From positions 744,001 through 808,000 of the forward strand of contig JACKJA010000002.1 in NCBI GenBank assembly GCA_020638175.1: 64,000 bases of DNA. Direction: 5' to 3'. Position numbers and translations under genes: made by a program. This DNA is from Rhodospirillales bacterium (GTDB lineage: Bacteria > Pseudomonadota > Alphaproteobacteria > Micavibrionales > Micavibrionaceae). The notes below the pieces were generated by a model that saw only the letters and a list, made by a program, of their open reading frames with translations, made no database searches and had not been told where the DNA came from. Positions 24,609 through 32,009 of the stretch are shown here, in pieces; positions within the stretch are counted from its first letter, which is position 1, and each line of letters starts with the position of its first letter.

Positions 24609-26870
24609 TTATTTCTTTCGTTTCCCGTATCGTTGTTTTTTATTTTTTGCCCTGTTTCCGCCCTTGCCGCGGTGGTCCGCTTGTGGCCGCGGCGCTTTCA
24701 GCTTAATCCCTGGAATATCGGCCCCGTCAAGACTGGCGCCGGTTAACATGAAAATCGTCGATCCGGTCAGACCGCTGGCCTCGTGGATTTTAACGCTGAC
24801 GGCGGCGCCCATGCGGTATATCCGGCGGCTTTTCCGACCGATCAGGGCATGCTGGTGCTCGTCATGGATATAGTAATCGTCAGGCAAAGAGCGCATCGGG
24901 ACAAAACCGTCAGCCCCGGTTTCGTGCAGTTCGACAAAAAGCCCGGCGCGGGTCACGCCGGTAATCCGCCCGGAAAACTGGGCGCCGATCTTGTCGGAAA
25001 GATATGCCGCGGTGAACCGGTCGACGGCGCTGCGTTCGGCCATCATCGAGGCGCGCTCGGTGGTGGAAATATGCTCGCTCATTTCGGCCAGACGGACTTC
25101 TTGCTCCTGATCCAGTGCACCGGGGCCAAAGCCATAGGCGCCGACCAGAGAGCGGTGAACCAGCAAATCGGCATAGCGCCGGATCGGCGAGGTAAAGTGA
25201 GCGTATTTATGGAGGGCCAGACCGTAATGGCCGGCATTGTCGGGGCTGTAAACAGCCTGCGACTGCGAACGCAAAATCACGGTGCTAATCAGGTGGGAAT
25301 AAGGCAGTTTGGCCGCCTTGTGCAAAATCTGGTTGATCTGGGCCGGTTTGATCGCCTGTCCTTTGGGGAGCGACAGGTCGAAGCTGGTCAGAAATTCGCG
25401 GGCCGCGTCCAGTTTTTCCGGCGAAGGTGGCTCATGCACCCGGTAAACGCAGGGCGCGCGCTTGTCCTCCAGTGCGCTGGCCGCCGCGACATTAGCGAGG
25501 ATCATGAATTCCTCGATCAATTTGTGGGCATCCAGCCGCTCGCGCTGTTTGACACCGGTCATATTGCCCTGATCGTCGATCAGGATTTGCCGCTCCGGCA
25601 GGTCCAGATCAAGAGCGCCCCGTTTTTCGCGGGCTCGCCAGAGAACATCATAGGCCGCGTAAAGCGGGTTGATGACGGTGTCCATCAAGGGGCCGGTTAC
25701 ATCGTCTTGTAGCCCATCGCGCGCCGCCTGTACTTGTTCATAAATCAACCGGGCTTCCGACCGCATGAGGCCGCGTACAAATTTGTATTTTTTGATCGCC
25801 CCATGCGCGTCAATCCACATGTGAACGGCCATACACGCCCGGTTTTCATGGGGGCGCAGAGAGCACAAATCATTAGACAGCGCTTCGGGCAGCATCGGTA
25901 CCACCCGGTCCGGGAAGTAAGTGGAATTCCCGCGTAAGTATGCTTCGCGGTCCAGCTCCGTATTCGCGCGCACATAATAAGACACATCGGCAATAGCCAC
26001 CATCAGGTGAAAGCCGCCATCATCTGTCGCCTCTGCAAAGACGGCATCATCAAAATCGCGGGCATCGGCACCGTCAATCGTCACCAGCGGAATATCCCGC
26101 AAATCTTCCCGTCCCTTTAAATCGGGCACGGTCATGGACTTGGTTTCCTGAATGACGATATCGGGGAATTCGCTGCGCAGCCCCTGTTCGTGAATGGCAA
26201 TCAAGCTGATGGCCTTGGGATCGTCACGCTTGCCGATCACCTCGACAATGCGGACTTTCTTGCGCTTCATCCCGCGCGCGGGCTGGATTTCCCCCAGCGC
26301 CAGATCGCCGAGTTCTGCGCCGTTCAGGTCGGCTTGCGGGATGTCGAACGAATATTTGGCCTTGCGGTCGGTCGGGTGTAAAACATAGGTTCCACGGCTG
26401 TCGCGTGTCACAAGACCAAGTGCGCGGTAGCGCGGTGTGTCTAGCTTTCGGATGACGTGGCCTTCATATTCCCGCTCTGATACGCGGTGCAGCCGTGTCA
26501 GGATACGATCACCGACGCCCCCTACGTGACGGTTCTTTTTGTCGGGAAGTATCTCGATGGTCGGGGGCGGTCCCTGCAGGTCTTCGCTCCAGTCCGAGGG
26601 CCGGGCAAAGACGTCGCCGTCAATACTGACCGATATGATTTCCAGGACGGCAACATGCGGCAAGCCTTCAGGAACGGTATAATCGCCCCCCGTTTGTTTG
26701 ACGATCAACCCGTCAGCCTCTAGGCTTCGCAGCATATCTTTCAGGATGATCCGGTCATCGCCCTTGATACCAAACGCCCGCGCCAGATCGCGTTTATCGA
26801 CCGGCGTGGCCATGGCCTTGATGTAATCGAGAAGCTCTTCCTTGGAAGGCGGTGCGTGTTTTTTATCCAT
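24609..26870 (-). CDS. rnr: Ribonuclease R
   Basis: A 753-aa RNB-family 3'-5' exoribonuclease that degrades structured RNA. In order it shows an N-terminal winged-helix domain (DLARAFGIKGDDRI), cold-shock domains, and the RNB catalytic core with metal-binding aspartates in DGADARDFDDAVFAE. HYGLALHKYAHFTSPIRRYADL follows, then an S1 domain (FSGRITGVTRAGLFVEL) and a Lys/Arg-rich tail. The length is normal. It is divergent from the unknown gene at 26988. Confidence 0.96.
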   Translation of the reverse strand: MDKKHAPPSKEELLDYIKAMATPVDKRDLARAFGIKGDDRIILKDMLRSLEADGLIVKQTGGDYTVPEGLPHVAVLEIISVSIDGDVFARPSDWSEDLQGPPPTIEILPDKKNRHVGGVGDRILTRLHRVSEREYEGHVIRKLDTPRYRALGLVTRDSRGTYVLHPTDRKAKYSFDIPQADLNGAELGDLALGEIQPARGMKRKKVRIVEVIGKRDDPKAISLIAIHEQGLRSEFPDIVIQETKSMTVPDLKGREDLRDIPLVTIDGADARDFDDAVFAEATDDGGFHLMVAIADVSYYVRANTELDREAYLRGNSTYFPDRVVPMLPEALSNDLCSLRPHENRACMAVHMWIDAHGAIKKYKFVRGLMRSEARLIYEQVQAARDGLQDDVTGPLMDTVINPLYAAYDVLWRAREKRGALDLDLPERQILIDDQGNMTGVKQRERLDAHKLIEEFMILANVAAASALEDKRAPCVYRVHEPPSPEKLDAAREFLTSFDLSLPKGQAIKPAQINQILHKAAKLPYSHLISTVILRSQSQAVYSPDNAGHYGLALHKYAHFTSPIRRYADLLVHRSLVGAYGFGPGALDQEQEVRLAEMSEHISTTERASMMAERSAVDRFTAAYLSDKIGAQFSGRITGVTRAGLFVELHETGADGFVPMRSLPDDYYIHDEHQHALIGRKSRRIYRMGAAVSVKIHEASGLTGSTIFMLTGASLDGADIPGIKLKAPRPQADHRGKGGNRAKNKKQRYGKRKK

Positions 26871-26987
26871 ACCTACCGTGTTAGCAGGAAAAGCAGGGAA
26901 TGGATAGTTTTGTTTGACAGGCCGTCCACCCTTCAGCTAAACCTTTTCCAAGATTATGGCAATCAATAGCGGAACAAAAAAACGGAT

Positions 26988-27725
26988 ATGGAAACGCCAA
27001 CAATTGATGCACGTATTTTCAGGAAAAAGACGTCTTTCCCGGTGACCCGGATTGTAGGCTTTTCTGAAGAGGCAGGGGGAGGTGATGTGCGCTTGTATGT
27101 TGCCAGGGCCAATGTATTGGCCTTAACAGAAAAGCACCCGGACGATATTGGTCCGGAAGCGCCCGGAAACGTATATTCTTTGTCCTCGCGGGAAAACGTG
27201 AAATCTTGCCGGACAGCTTTTGAAAAGGCGGGCGTTCCTCTCATAAGAACAAAACCCGCAGATCCGGATGAAACCAAAGATATCTGGCTTAATTTGAATA
27301 GCTTGTCCGGGGTTTTTGTATTGCCTGATACAGGGGCGGTCATTGTGACGGTGAACATATATGATCTGGACGGGTACTTTGTCGGCGGTGAAGAATTCAT
27401 CCCGGTCGATCATGAAACGGGGCAAAGACTTTCCTTTCAGGATGTCTCTGCGTTATTTGAACGGAAAAATGTGTCCTCGATGAAAGTTATCGAGCATGAC
27501 GAGAACGGTCATGTTGTTTCAAGAGGTCTTGTGGCGTTTGACAGCATTGATTACTTCGATATATCCGATCCTGTGCAACCCGTGACAGTATGGGCCGGTA
27601 AGGAGTTTTTGCTCGTCGCCGAGGACGATAAAACGTTACGCCGGAAACTTCTTGAATATATAGGTCTCCCGGAAGATTCGGCCTATGAACCGACTTATCC
27701 GCGGCGAACCCATACACCGTTTTAG
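26988..27725 (+). CDS. Hypothetical protein
   Basis: A 245-aa soluble protein without signal peptide or membrane segment; I do not recognise it. The middle (VFVLPDTGAVIVTVNIYDLDGYF) looks beta-rich. The C-terminal part has FLLVAEDDKTLRRKLLEYIG, faintly reminiscent of a receiver-domain start but too short to be one. A possible promoter, TTGACA-N17-CTAAAC, lies at 26914-26942. It ends 45 bp before hemN on the same strand and could be co-transcribed. Base composition seems lower in GC than its neighbours. Confidence 0.5.
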   Translation: METPTIDARIFRKKTSFPVTRIVGFSEEAGGGDVRLYVARANVLALTEKHPDDIGPEAPGNVYSLSSRENVKSCRTAFEKAGVPLIRTKPADPDETKDIWLNLNSLSGVFVLPDTGAVIVTVNIYDLDGYFVGGEEFIPVDHETGQRLSFQDVSALFERKNVSSMKVIEHDENGHVVSRGLVAFDSIDYFDISDPVQPVTVWAGKEFLLVAEDDKTLRRKLLEYIGLPEDSAYEPTYPRRTHTPF

Positions 27726-27769
27726 AAATACTTTTGCAATCGTGGCGAAGCCCCTGTATAACGGCGGGC

Positions 27770-29104
27770 ATGCATATTGAAGCCCTGATCGAAAAATATG
27801 ACGGCACCGCGCCGCGTTATACCAGCTACCCGACCGCGAATCACTTTTCTGATGCGGTAACGCCTGCTGATTATGAAGGCTGGCTCGCGGGGATCGCGGC
27901 CGATCAGGCGGTATCGCTCTACCTGCACATTCCGTTTTGCAAAACCATGTGTACCTATTGCGGTTGCCATACCAAAATTATCCCGAATTATGATCCCGCG
28001 GCCGATTACGTGGAAACAATGCTGCGGGAAATCGATCTGGTTGCTGATCGTCTGGGCCGGCGGCAGCCCGTCAGCCACATCCAGTGGGGCGGCGGTACGC
28101 CGACCTTCCTGAGCACCGATGATCTCTCCCGCCTGTTTGAAAAACTGCGTGCCCGGTTTGATGTTCGTGAAAACGCGGAAATCGGCATGGAGATTGACCC
28201 GCGTACAATCGATCAGGCCAAGATTGAGGCGATGGCGGCCCTCGGTGTGAACCGGATCAGCTTCGGGGTACAGGATTTCGATGCCGACGTTCAGGAAGTG
28301 ATAAACCGCGTTCAGCCCTATGAACAAGTCAAGGAAGTAACCGCTTGGGCCCGCGCCGCCGGGATCGACGATGTGAATTTCGATTTGATGTACGGCTTGC
28401 CTTTGCAAACGGAAGAAACAATTCGCAGAACAATGGAGCAGGCCGCGTCCCTGAACCCGAAACGTCTGGCAGTTTTCGGCTACGCCCATGTGCCCTGGTT
28501 TGCCAAGCATCAGGAAAAACTCGAACAATATCCGATGCCAAACCCGGTTGAGCGTTATCATCAATTTATGATCCTGACCAATGCGCTGGAAAGTCATGGC
28601 TATCACCCGATTGGGATCGACCATTTTGCCAAATCCGATGACCCGATGTTCAAGGCCGTGAATGAGGGAACGTTACACCGGAATTTCCAAGGATACACAA
28701 CGGATACGGCCGATATCATGCTGTCTTTTGGCGCGACGGCCATCGGCCAGCTACCGCAGGGCTTCGTGCAAAATACACCGCTGCTCAAAAAATACCGGGA
28801 AATGGTGTGGGCGGGGACGCTGCCGATTGTGCGGGGGATTGCCGTGAACAAGGATGATATCACCCGCCGTGGCATAGTTGAGCACATGATGTGCCATTTT
28901 GAAACCGATTACGGTGTGCTGACGGCGGCTGAACAACAGGAAATTGCTGCCAAACTGGCAGTGTTTGAACAGGACGGCATGATCGTCCGTGAGGGCACAA
29001 AAGTGCGGATTAACGCGGAGGCCAAAATCTTCACGCGCCTGATCTGTACGGCGTTTGATTCCTATTTTGTCCCGGCTGCGCAAAAACATGCAAAGGCGGT
29101 ATAA
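27770..29104 (+). CDS. hemN: Oxygen-independent coproporphyrinogen III oxidase
   Basis: A 444-aa radical SAM enzyme converting coproporphyrinogen III to protoporphyrinogen IX without oxygen. The CxxxCxxC cluster motif lies in HIPFCKTMCTYCGC, preceded by the hallmark PRYTSYPTA, and QWGGGTPTFL follows. These marks and the length place it in HemN proper rather than HemW. The start ATG 27770 (MHIEALIEKYDG) fits the family; an upstream start at 27734 is less likely. No FNR box was found upstream. It supports life at low oxygen. Confidence 0.93.
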   Translation: MHIEALIEKYDGTAPRYTSYPTANHFSDAVTPADYEGWLAGIAADQAVSLYLHIPFCKTMCTYCGCHTKIIPNYDPAADYVETMLREIDLVADRLGRRQPVSHIQWGGGTPTFLSTDDLSRLFEKLRARFDVRENAEIGMEIDPRTIDQAKIEAMAALGVNRISFGVQDFDADVQEVINRVQPYEQVKEVTAWARAAGIDDVNFDLMYGLPLQTEETIRRTMEQAASLNPKRLAVFGYAHVPWFAKHQEKLEQYPMPNPVERYHQFMILTNALESHGYHPIGIDHFAKSDDPMFKAVNEGTLHRNFQGYTTDTADIMLSFGATAIGQLPQGFVQNTPLLKKYREMVWAGTLPIVRGIAVNKDDITRRGIVEHMMCHFETDYGVLTAAEQQEIAAKLAVFEQDGMIVREGTKVRINAEAKIFTRLICTAFDSYFVPAAQKHAKAV

Positions 29105-29112
29105 GGATTTTC

Positions 29113-29140
29113 TTGACACATGCGGAAAAATCCTTACATT
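29113..29140 (+). promoter_or_regulatory. Sigma-70 promoter for the bL33-like gene
   Basis: TTGACA at 29113-29118 and TACATT at 29135-29140 are separated by 16 bp, ending 44 bp before ATG 29185. The perfect -35 fits a highly expressed gene. Confidence 0.6.
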
Positions 29141-29184
29141 GCGGCTTTCGGAATTTAATTGATTAGACAAACAAGGTTAAGACC

Positions 29185-29409
29185 ATGGCTAAAAAAGGTG
29201 GCGCAGAAAAAATTCGTTTGGAAAGCACGGGCACGATGAAAGATGGTCGTCCGACCGGCTACCGTCGCTGGACGAAAAAAGGGAAAGGTTACCCGGAGAA
29301 GCTGAGCCGCCGTGCTCATGATCCGCGGGCCTACAATCCGGAAACGGGCAAATGCGGCATGCATGTCGAGTTTGTCGAAAAGAAAATGCCGCCGAGCAAG
29401 AAAAACTAG
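29185..29409 (+). CDS. Divergent ribosomal protein bL33-like
   Basis: A 74-aa very basic protein. It follows the bL33 plan: MAKKG start, KIRLESTG, then TGY, TKKGKGYPEKLSRRAHDPRA, and a final KxxxVEFVEKKM. It is longer than the usual 50-55 aa because of a small insertion (MKDGRP) in the first hairpin and a PETGKCGM insertion before the last strand. It has its own strong promoter and terminator, as expected for a ribosomal protein gene. I rate it as a divergent rpmG; an unrelated small basic protein is the alternative. It keeps only one Cys, so it is a zinc-free form. Confidence 0.6.
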   Translation: MAKKGGAEKIRLESTGTMKDGRPTGYRRWTKKGKGYPEKLSRRAHDPRAYNPETGKCGMHVEFVEKKMPPSKKN

Positions 29410-29433
29410 AGCTAGCGGACATTTGTTTGAAGG

Positions 29434-29458
29434 AGGCGCCTTTCGGGCGCCTTTTTTA
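29434..29458 (+). terminator. Rho-independent terminator
   Basis: AGGCGCC and GGCGCCT form a 7-bp GC-rich stem with a five-base loop, followed by TTTTTT. It lies 25 bp after the bL33-like stop. Confidence 0.9.
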
Positions 29459-29463
29459 TTGCC

Positions 29464-30072
29464 CTACAGCCATTGCAATTTAGCAATAACGCGGCCGATG
29501 ATCGCGGATTTTTCCAAGGGGAGCACATAAGGCTCATATTGTTTGTTATGCGCTGAAATTTTGACTTGCAGGGGATCGGATTGGGGGATCAGTTCGCACT
29601 GACGGAGGATGGGGCTAACGCCGTCTGATATCACAAAAATGCCCGGTGGAGATGGTCTTTGATCTGACAGGTCGACCAAAACCTGTTCGCCACGCAGAAA
29701 ATCAGGCGCCATGGAATTTTCCGAAATAGAAAATATCCTGATTTGTTCGGGGGGCGCTTGGGTGCGTGCCGCCAGTACGCCCGCCGGAATAATCCAGCTT
29801 TTATCATCTTGTGTATGTGATGAATCGGACAATTCGCGGGAGTTGGACAAGGGGGATAAGACATAGGAATTTTGGGGGCGGGTGGATTTTTCACCGTCAA
29901 CCGGCAAGTTAAAATAGCGGCGCATTAACTGATATTCCCGCGCCTTTATTTCCCGTGCTCCCGCCAGAATTTTGCTGATCGCCGGTGGTTCCAGCCCCAG
30001 AACGCGTGCCAGTTCAGCCTTGCTTTTGTCGGGGTTCAGAGAGAATTGCGTTTTTAGCCATTGAGCGTCCAT
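29464..30072 (-). CDS. S24-like (LexA/CI-fold) transcriptional regulator
   Basis: A 202-aa protein with an N-terminal HTH (KSKAELARVLGLEPPAISKI, about residues 16-35) and a C-terminal S24 peptidase-like domain with the nucleophile motif SENSM (Ser120). The partner Lys of autocleaving repressors normally sits in a VKR motif, but here the segment reads SPILRQCE with Arg157. Self-cleavage is thus doubtful and it may be a constitutive repressor. The start at 30072 removes an implausible 61-residue extension. It is divergent from an XRE regulator, a phage-immunity-like layout with no phage genes nearby. Confidence 0.8.
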   Translation of the reverse strand: MDAQWLKTQFSLNPDKSKAELARVLGLEPPAISKILAGAREIKAREYQLMRRYFNLPVDGEKSTRPQNSYVLSPLSNSRELSDSSHTQDDKSWIIPAGVLAARTQAPPEQIRIFSISENSMAPDFLRGEQVLVDLSDQRPSPPGIFVISDGVSPILRQCELIPQSDPLQVKISAHNKQYEPYVLPLEKSAIIGRVIAKLQWL

Positions 30073-30174
30073 ATTATGAATGTAGTGGAAATTAAAAAGG
30101 ATAAATATTGCTATATTGGAAATGATTGAGTAGGATACAATTTCCTTTATAGAAATTTTTTGTGCGGGGTGGCA
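30073..30174. promoter_or_regulatory. Shared operator/promoter region of the divergent regulator pair
   Basis: A 102-bp AT-rich stretch between divergent start codons. It contains TGGAAAT at 30086-30092 and 30117-30123, and the inverted ATTTCC at 30140-30145. These are candidate half-sites for one or both regulators. Confidence 0.4.
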
Positions 30175-30543
30175 ATGAGCGGGAGGCAGGATATAAGGGA
30201 TGGACTGGCTGCAATCGATATGAAAATCGGGCGGAATTTGCGTGCTCTGCGACAAAGCAGGCGAATGTCACAGGCCGAATTGGCCGGTATATTGGGTATA
30301 ACCTTCCAGCAAATGCAAAAATACGAACGGGGACTCAACCGCTTGTCGGCCAGCAAACTGTACAGGCTAAAAAGCCATCTGGACGTGCCTTACGAGGATT
30401 TCTTTGCCGGTCTTGACGGGGCGGATTATGCCCGCCAAAACCGGAATGACGACTTATCTCTTTTGCTAAAAAAGGTGAGAGGTCTTCCGGATTTGGTGCT
30501 GAGGGATAAAATTCTTCGGATTTTGGAAGTTCTGGTGTCTTAA
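30175..30543 (+). CDS. XRE-family transcriptional regulator
   Basis: About 122 aa with a Cro/CI-type HTH at residues 17-70 (IGRNLRALRQSRRMSQAELA, then ITFQQMQKYERGLNRLSASK) and a short helical C-terminus. It resembles the small XRE regulators common in alphaproteobacteria. Start ATG 30175 is chosen over the TTG at 30160. The target is unknown; the shared intergenic region with the S24-like repressor suggests mutual control. Confidence 0.8.
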   Translation: MSGRQDIRDGLAAIDMKIGRNLRALRQSRRMSQAELAGILGITFQQMQKYERGLNRLSASKLYRLKSHLDVPYEDFFAGLDGADYARQNRNDDLSLLLKKVRGLPDLVLRDKILRILEVLVS

Positions 30544-30725
30544 GCCTTTGTGCATCGTTTTCTTTTTCGCGCCGGATAAAGCCGGGTTTTTTCTTCGAAA
30601 AGGCTCGGTTTCCCTATTTTTATAAAATATTAATACAAGTTTCATAAAATTGTATCTGTAGTAACAGGGACTTTTTTTTGATAAACTGGAAAAGTCTTGC
30701 GTAAGAAGTAATGTGAGGGGACTTG

Positions 30726-32009
30726 TTGGGGCTTTTAAACAGACAGTTGTATGCCAGGCGATATGCGAAAGACCAGTCGGGTTTTTCGCTGATTGAGATC
30801 GCCGTGGTTCTGGTTATTCTGGGTCTGCTTATCCCGCCGCTGGTCATTGCCTATAACGTTACAATGCAAAGAATTAAATATCAGAAAACGCGCGCGGCAT
30901 TTTCCAGTGTCGAGGGCGCTATCAATCTCTTTGTCGTGAATAATGGCCGCTATCCTGTTCCGGCGAGTTTGGCCGGTTCTGAAGGGGATGCATGGTATGG
31001 GACGGAAGGCAACAACGCCACACCGGAACTTTGCACGTCAGCGACATGGTTCGCCAGCGATGGTATGTGCGTGACCAATACGGTTCCGGAAATTTTGATT
31101 GGCGCGGTTCCCTTCGATGCTTTGGGGCTGGAGCCTGAAAATACCGAGGATTATTGGCATCGCAAACTTCTCTACGCGGTCACGAGAAGTCAAGCGACGG
31201 CGGGCAGCTATATTCCGAAATTAGCCGCAGGTAGCGGCATAACGGCAATGGCTTATGGCGACATGGCGGCGGCGCCGGCAAACCTTCCGGGCGCCTATGA
31301 TATGGTTTTGGTATCCTTTGGCGAAAATGGCGAAGGGGCTTACACCAACCGGGCTGTTGCTATGAATATTTGTGCCCCGGGGGGCGTCGTGCAACTGGAA
31401 AACCAGAACTGTGATTACGATGATGTTTTCATGCTGGATTCTCATCCCAATTCATCGTTTAGAGCAACAGGCGCTCGGTCAATGGTTAACGACGCTAACT
31501 ATTATGATGATTTTACTTCTGAACAGGAATTCGTCCCGGCGGGCATATGGTTTGAAAACGGGATCGATCCGGACTACGCCATGACGCTGTCAGCCAAGGT
31601 GGGGATCGGAACGGTACAGCCCAAGGACCGTCTTCATGTCATCGGCGGCGTCCGTGCTGGTAATGGCGTATCTCCGGCCAGTATCATAACGCCTGAGATT
31701 TGTGATAAATATTTCGAAGATCCAGGTGCGGAATGTTTTGAAACCGAGCTGATCGGCGGCAATCGTCCCGAAATGGATTGTGGAGAAAACCTTATTCCCG
31801 GTGATGAGCCGGTTTTGAAAGTTGGCAATGATCAGGTTTACTGTGCATCGCCCGTAGACAGTTTTGGGTCTGTAACCGATGCATCCGGTACGGCCTATAA
31901 ATTCTCGGCCGGCACTTTTACGCCGCTGGATTGCCCTAGTCTATTGGGACCCGGGGCGATGATGACAGGTATTGATGGAGCAGGAGTAGTGACATGCGCG
32001 TTACCTTAA
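30726..32009 (+). CDS. Oversized type IV pilin-like protein A
   Basis: About 427 aa. A class III prepilin signal is clear: a basic leader, then G|FSLIEIAVVLVILG with Glu at +5 and one hydrophobic helix. The next region shares a plan with the two following genes: GRYPVPASLAG, a disulfide-type Cys pair, EILIGAVPFDALGLEPE, YAVTRS, DMVLVSFGENGEG, ENQNCDYDDVF and NYYDDF. A second module resembles GIGTxxPxxxLHVxGGVRAG, as in phage tail-fibre and adhesin proteins. The C-terminus holds a Cys pair around TGIDGAG. TTG start with GAGGGG 5 nt upstream. It is four-fold larger than ordinary pseudopilins and likely a surface fibre or pilus-tip subunit. Confidence 0.7.
   Translation: MGLLNRQLYARRYAKDQSGFSLIEIAVVLVILGLLIPPLVIAYNVTMQRIKYQKTRAAFSSVEGAINLFVVNNGRYPVPASLAGSEGDAWYGTEGNNATPELCTSATWFASDGMCVTNTVPEILIGAVPFDALGLEPENTEDYWHRKLLYAVTRSQATAGSYIPKLAAGSGITAMAYGDMAAAPANLPGAYDMVLVSFGENGEGAYTNRAVAMNICAPGGVVQLENQNCDYDDVFMLDSHPNSSFRATGARSMVNDANYYDDFTSEQEFVPAGIWFENGIDPDYAMTLSAKVGIGTVQPKDRLHVIGGVRAGNGVSPASIITPEICDKYFEDPGAECFETELIGGNRPEMDCGENLIPGDEPVLKVGNDQVYCASPVDSFGSVTDASGTAYKFSAGTFTPLDCPSLLGPGAMMTGIDGAGVVTCALP

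Noticed and set aside
26965..26980. TGGCAATCAATAGC before the unknown gene at 26988
   Set aside because: Spacing is again 9 nt and the match to the RpoN consensus is poor.
29464..30543. Prophage remnant
   Set aside because: Only the two regulators look phage-like; no integrase, structural gene or att-like repeat was seen around them.
30688..30700. Sigma-54-like GG...GC (TGGAAAAGTCTTGC) before pilin-like gene A
   Set aside because: GG and GC are 9 nt apart, not 10, and the GGCAC half is missing.
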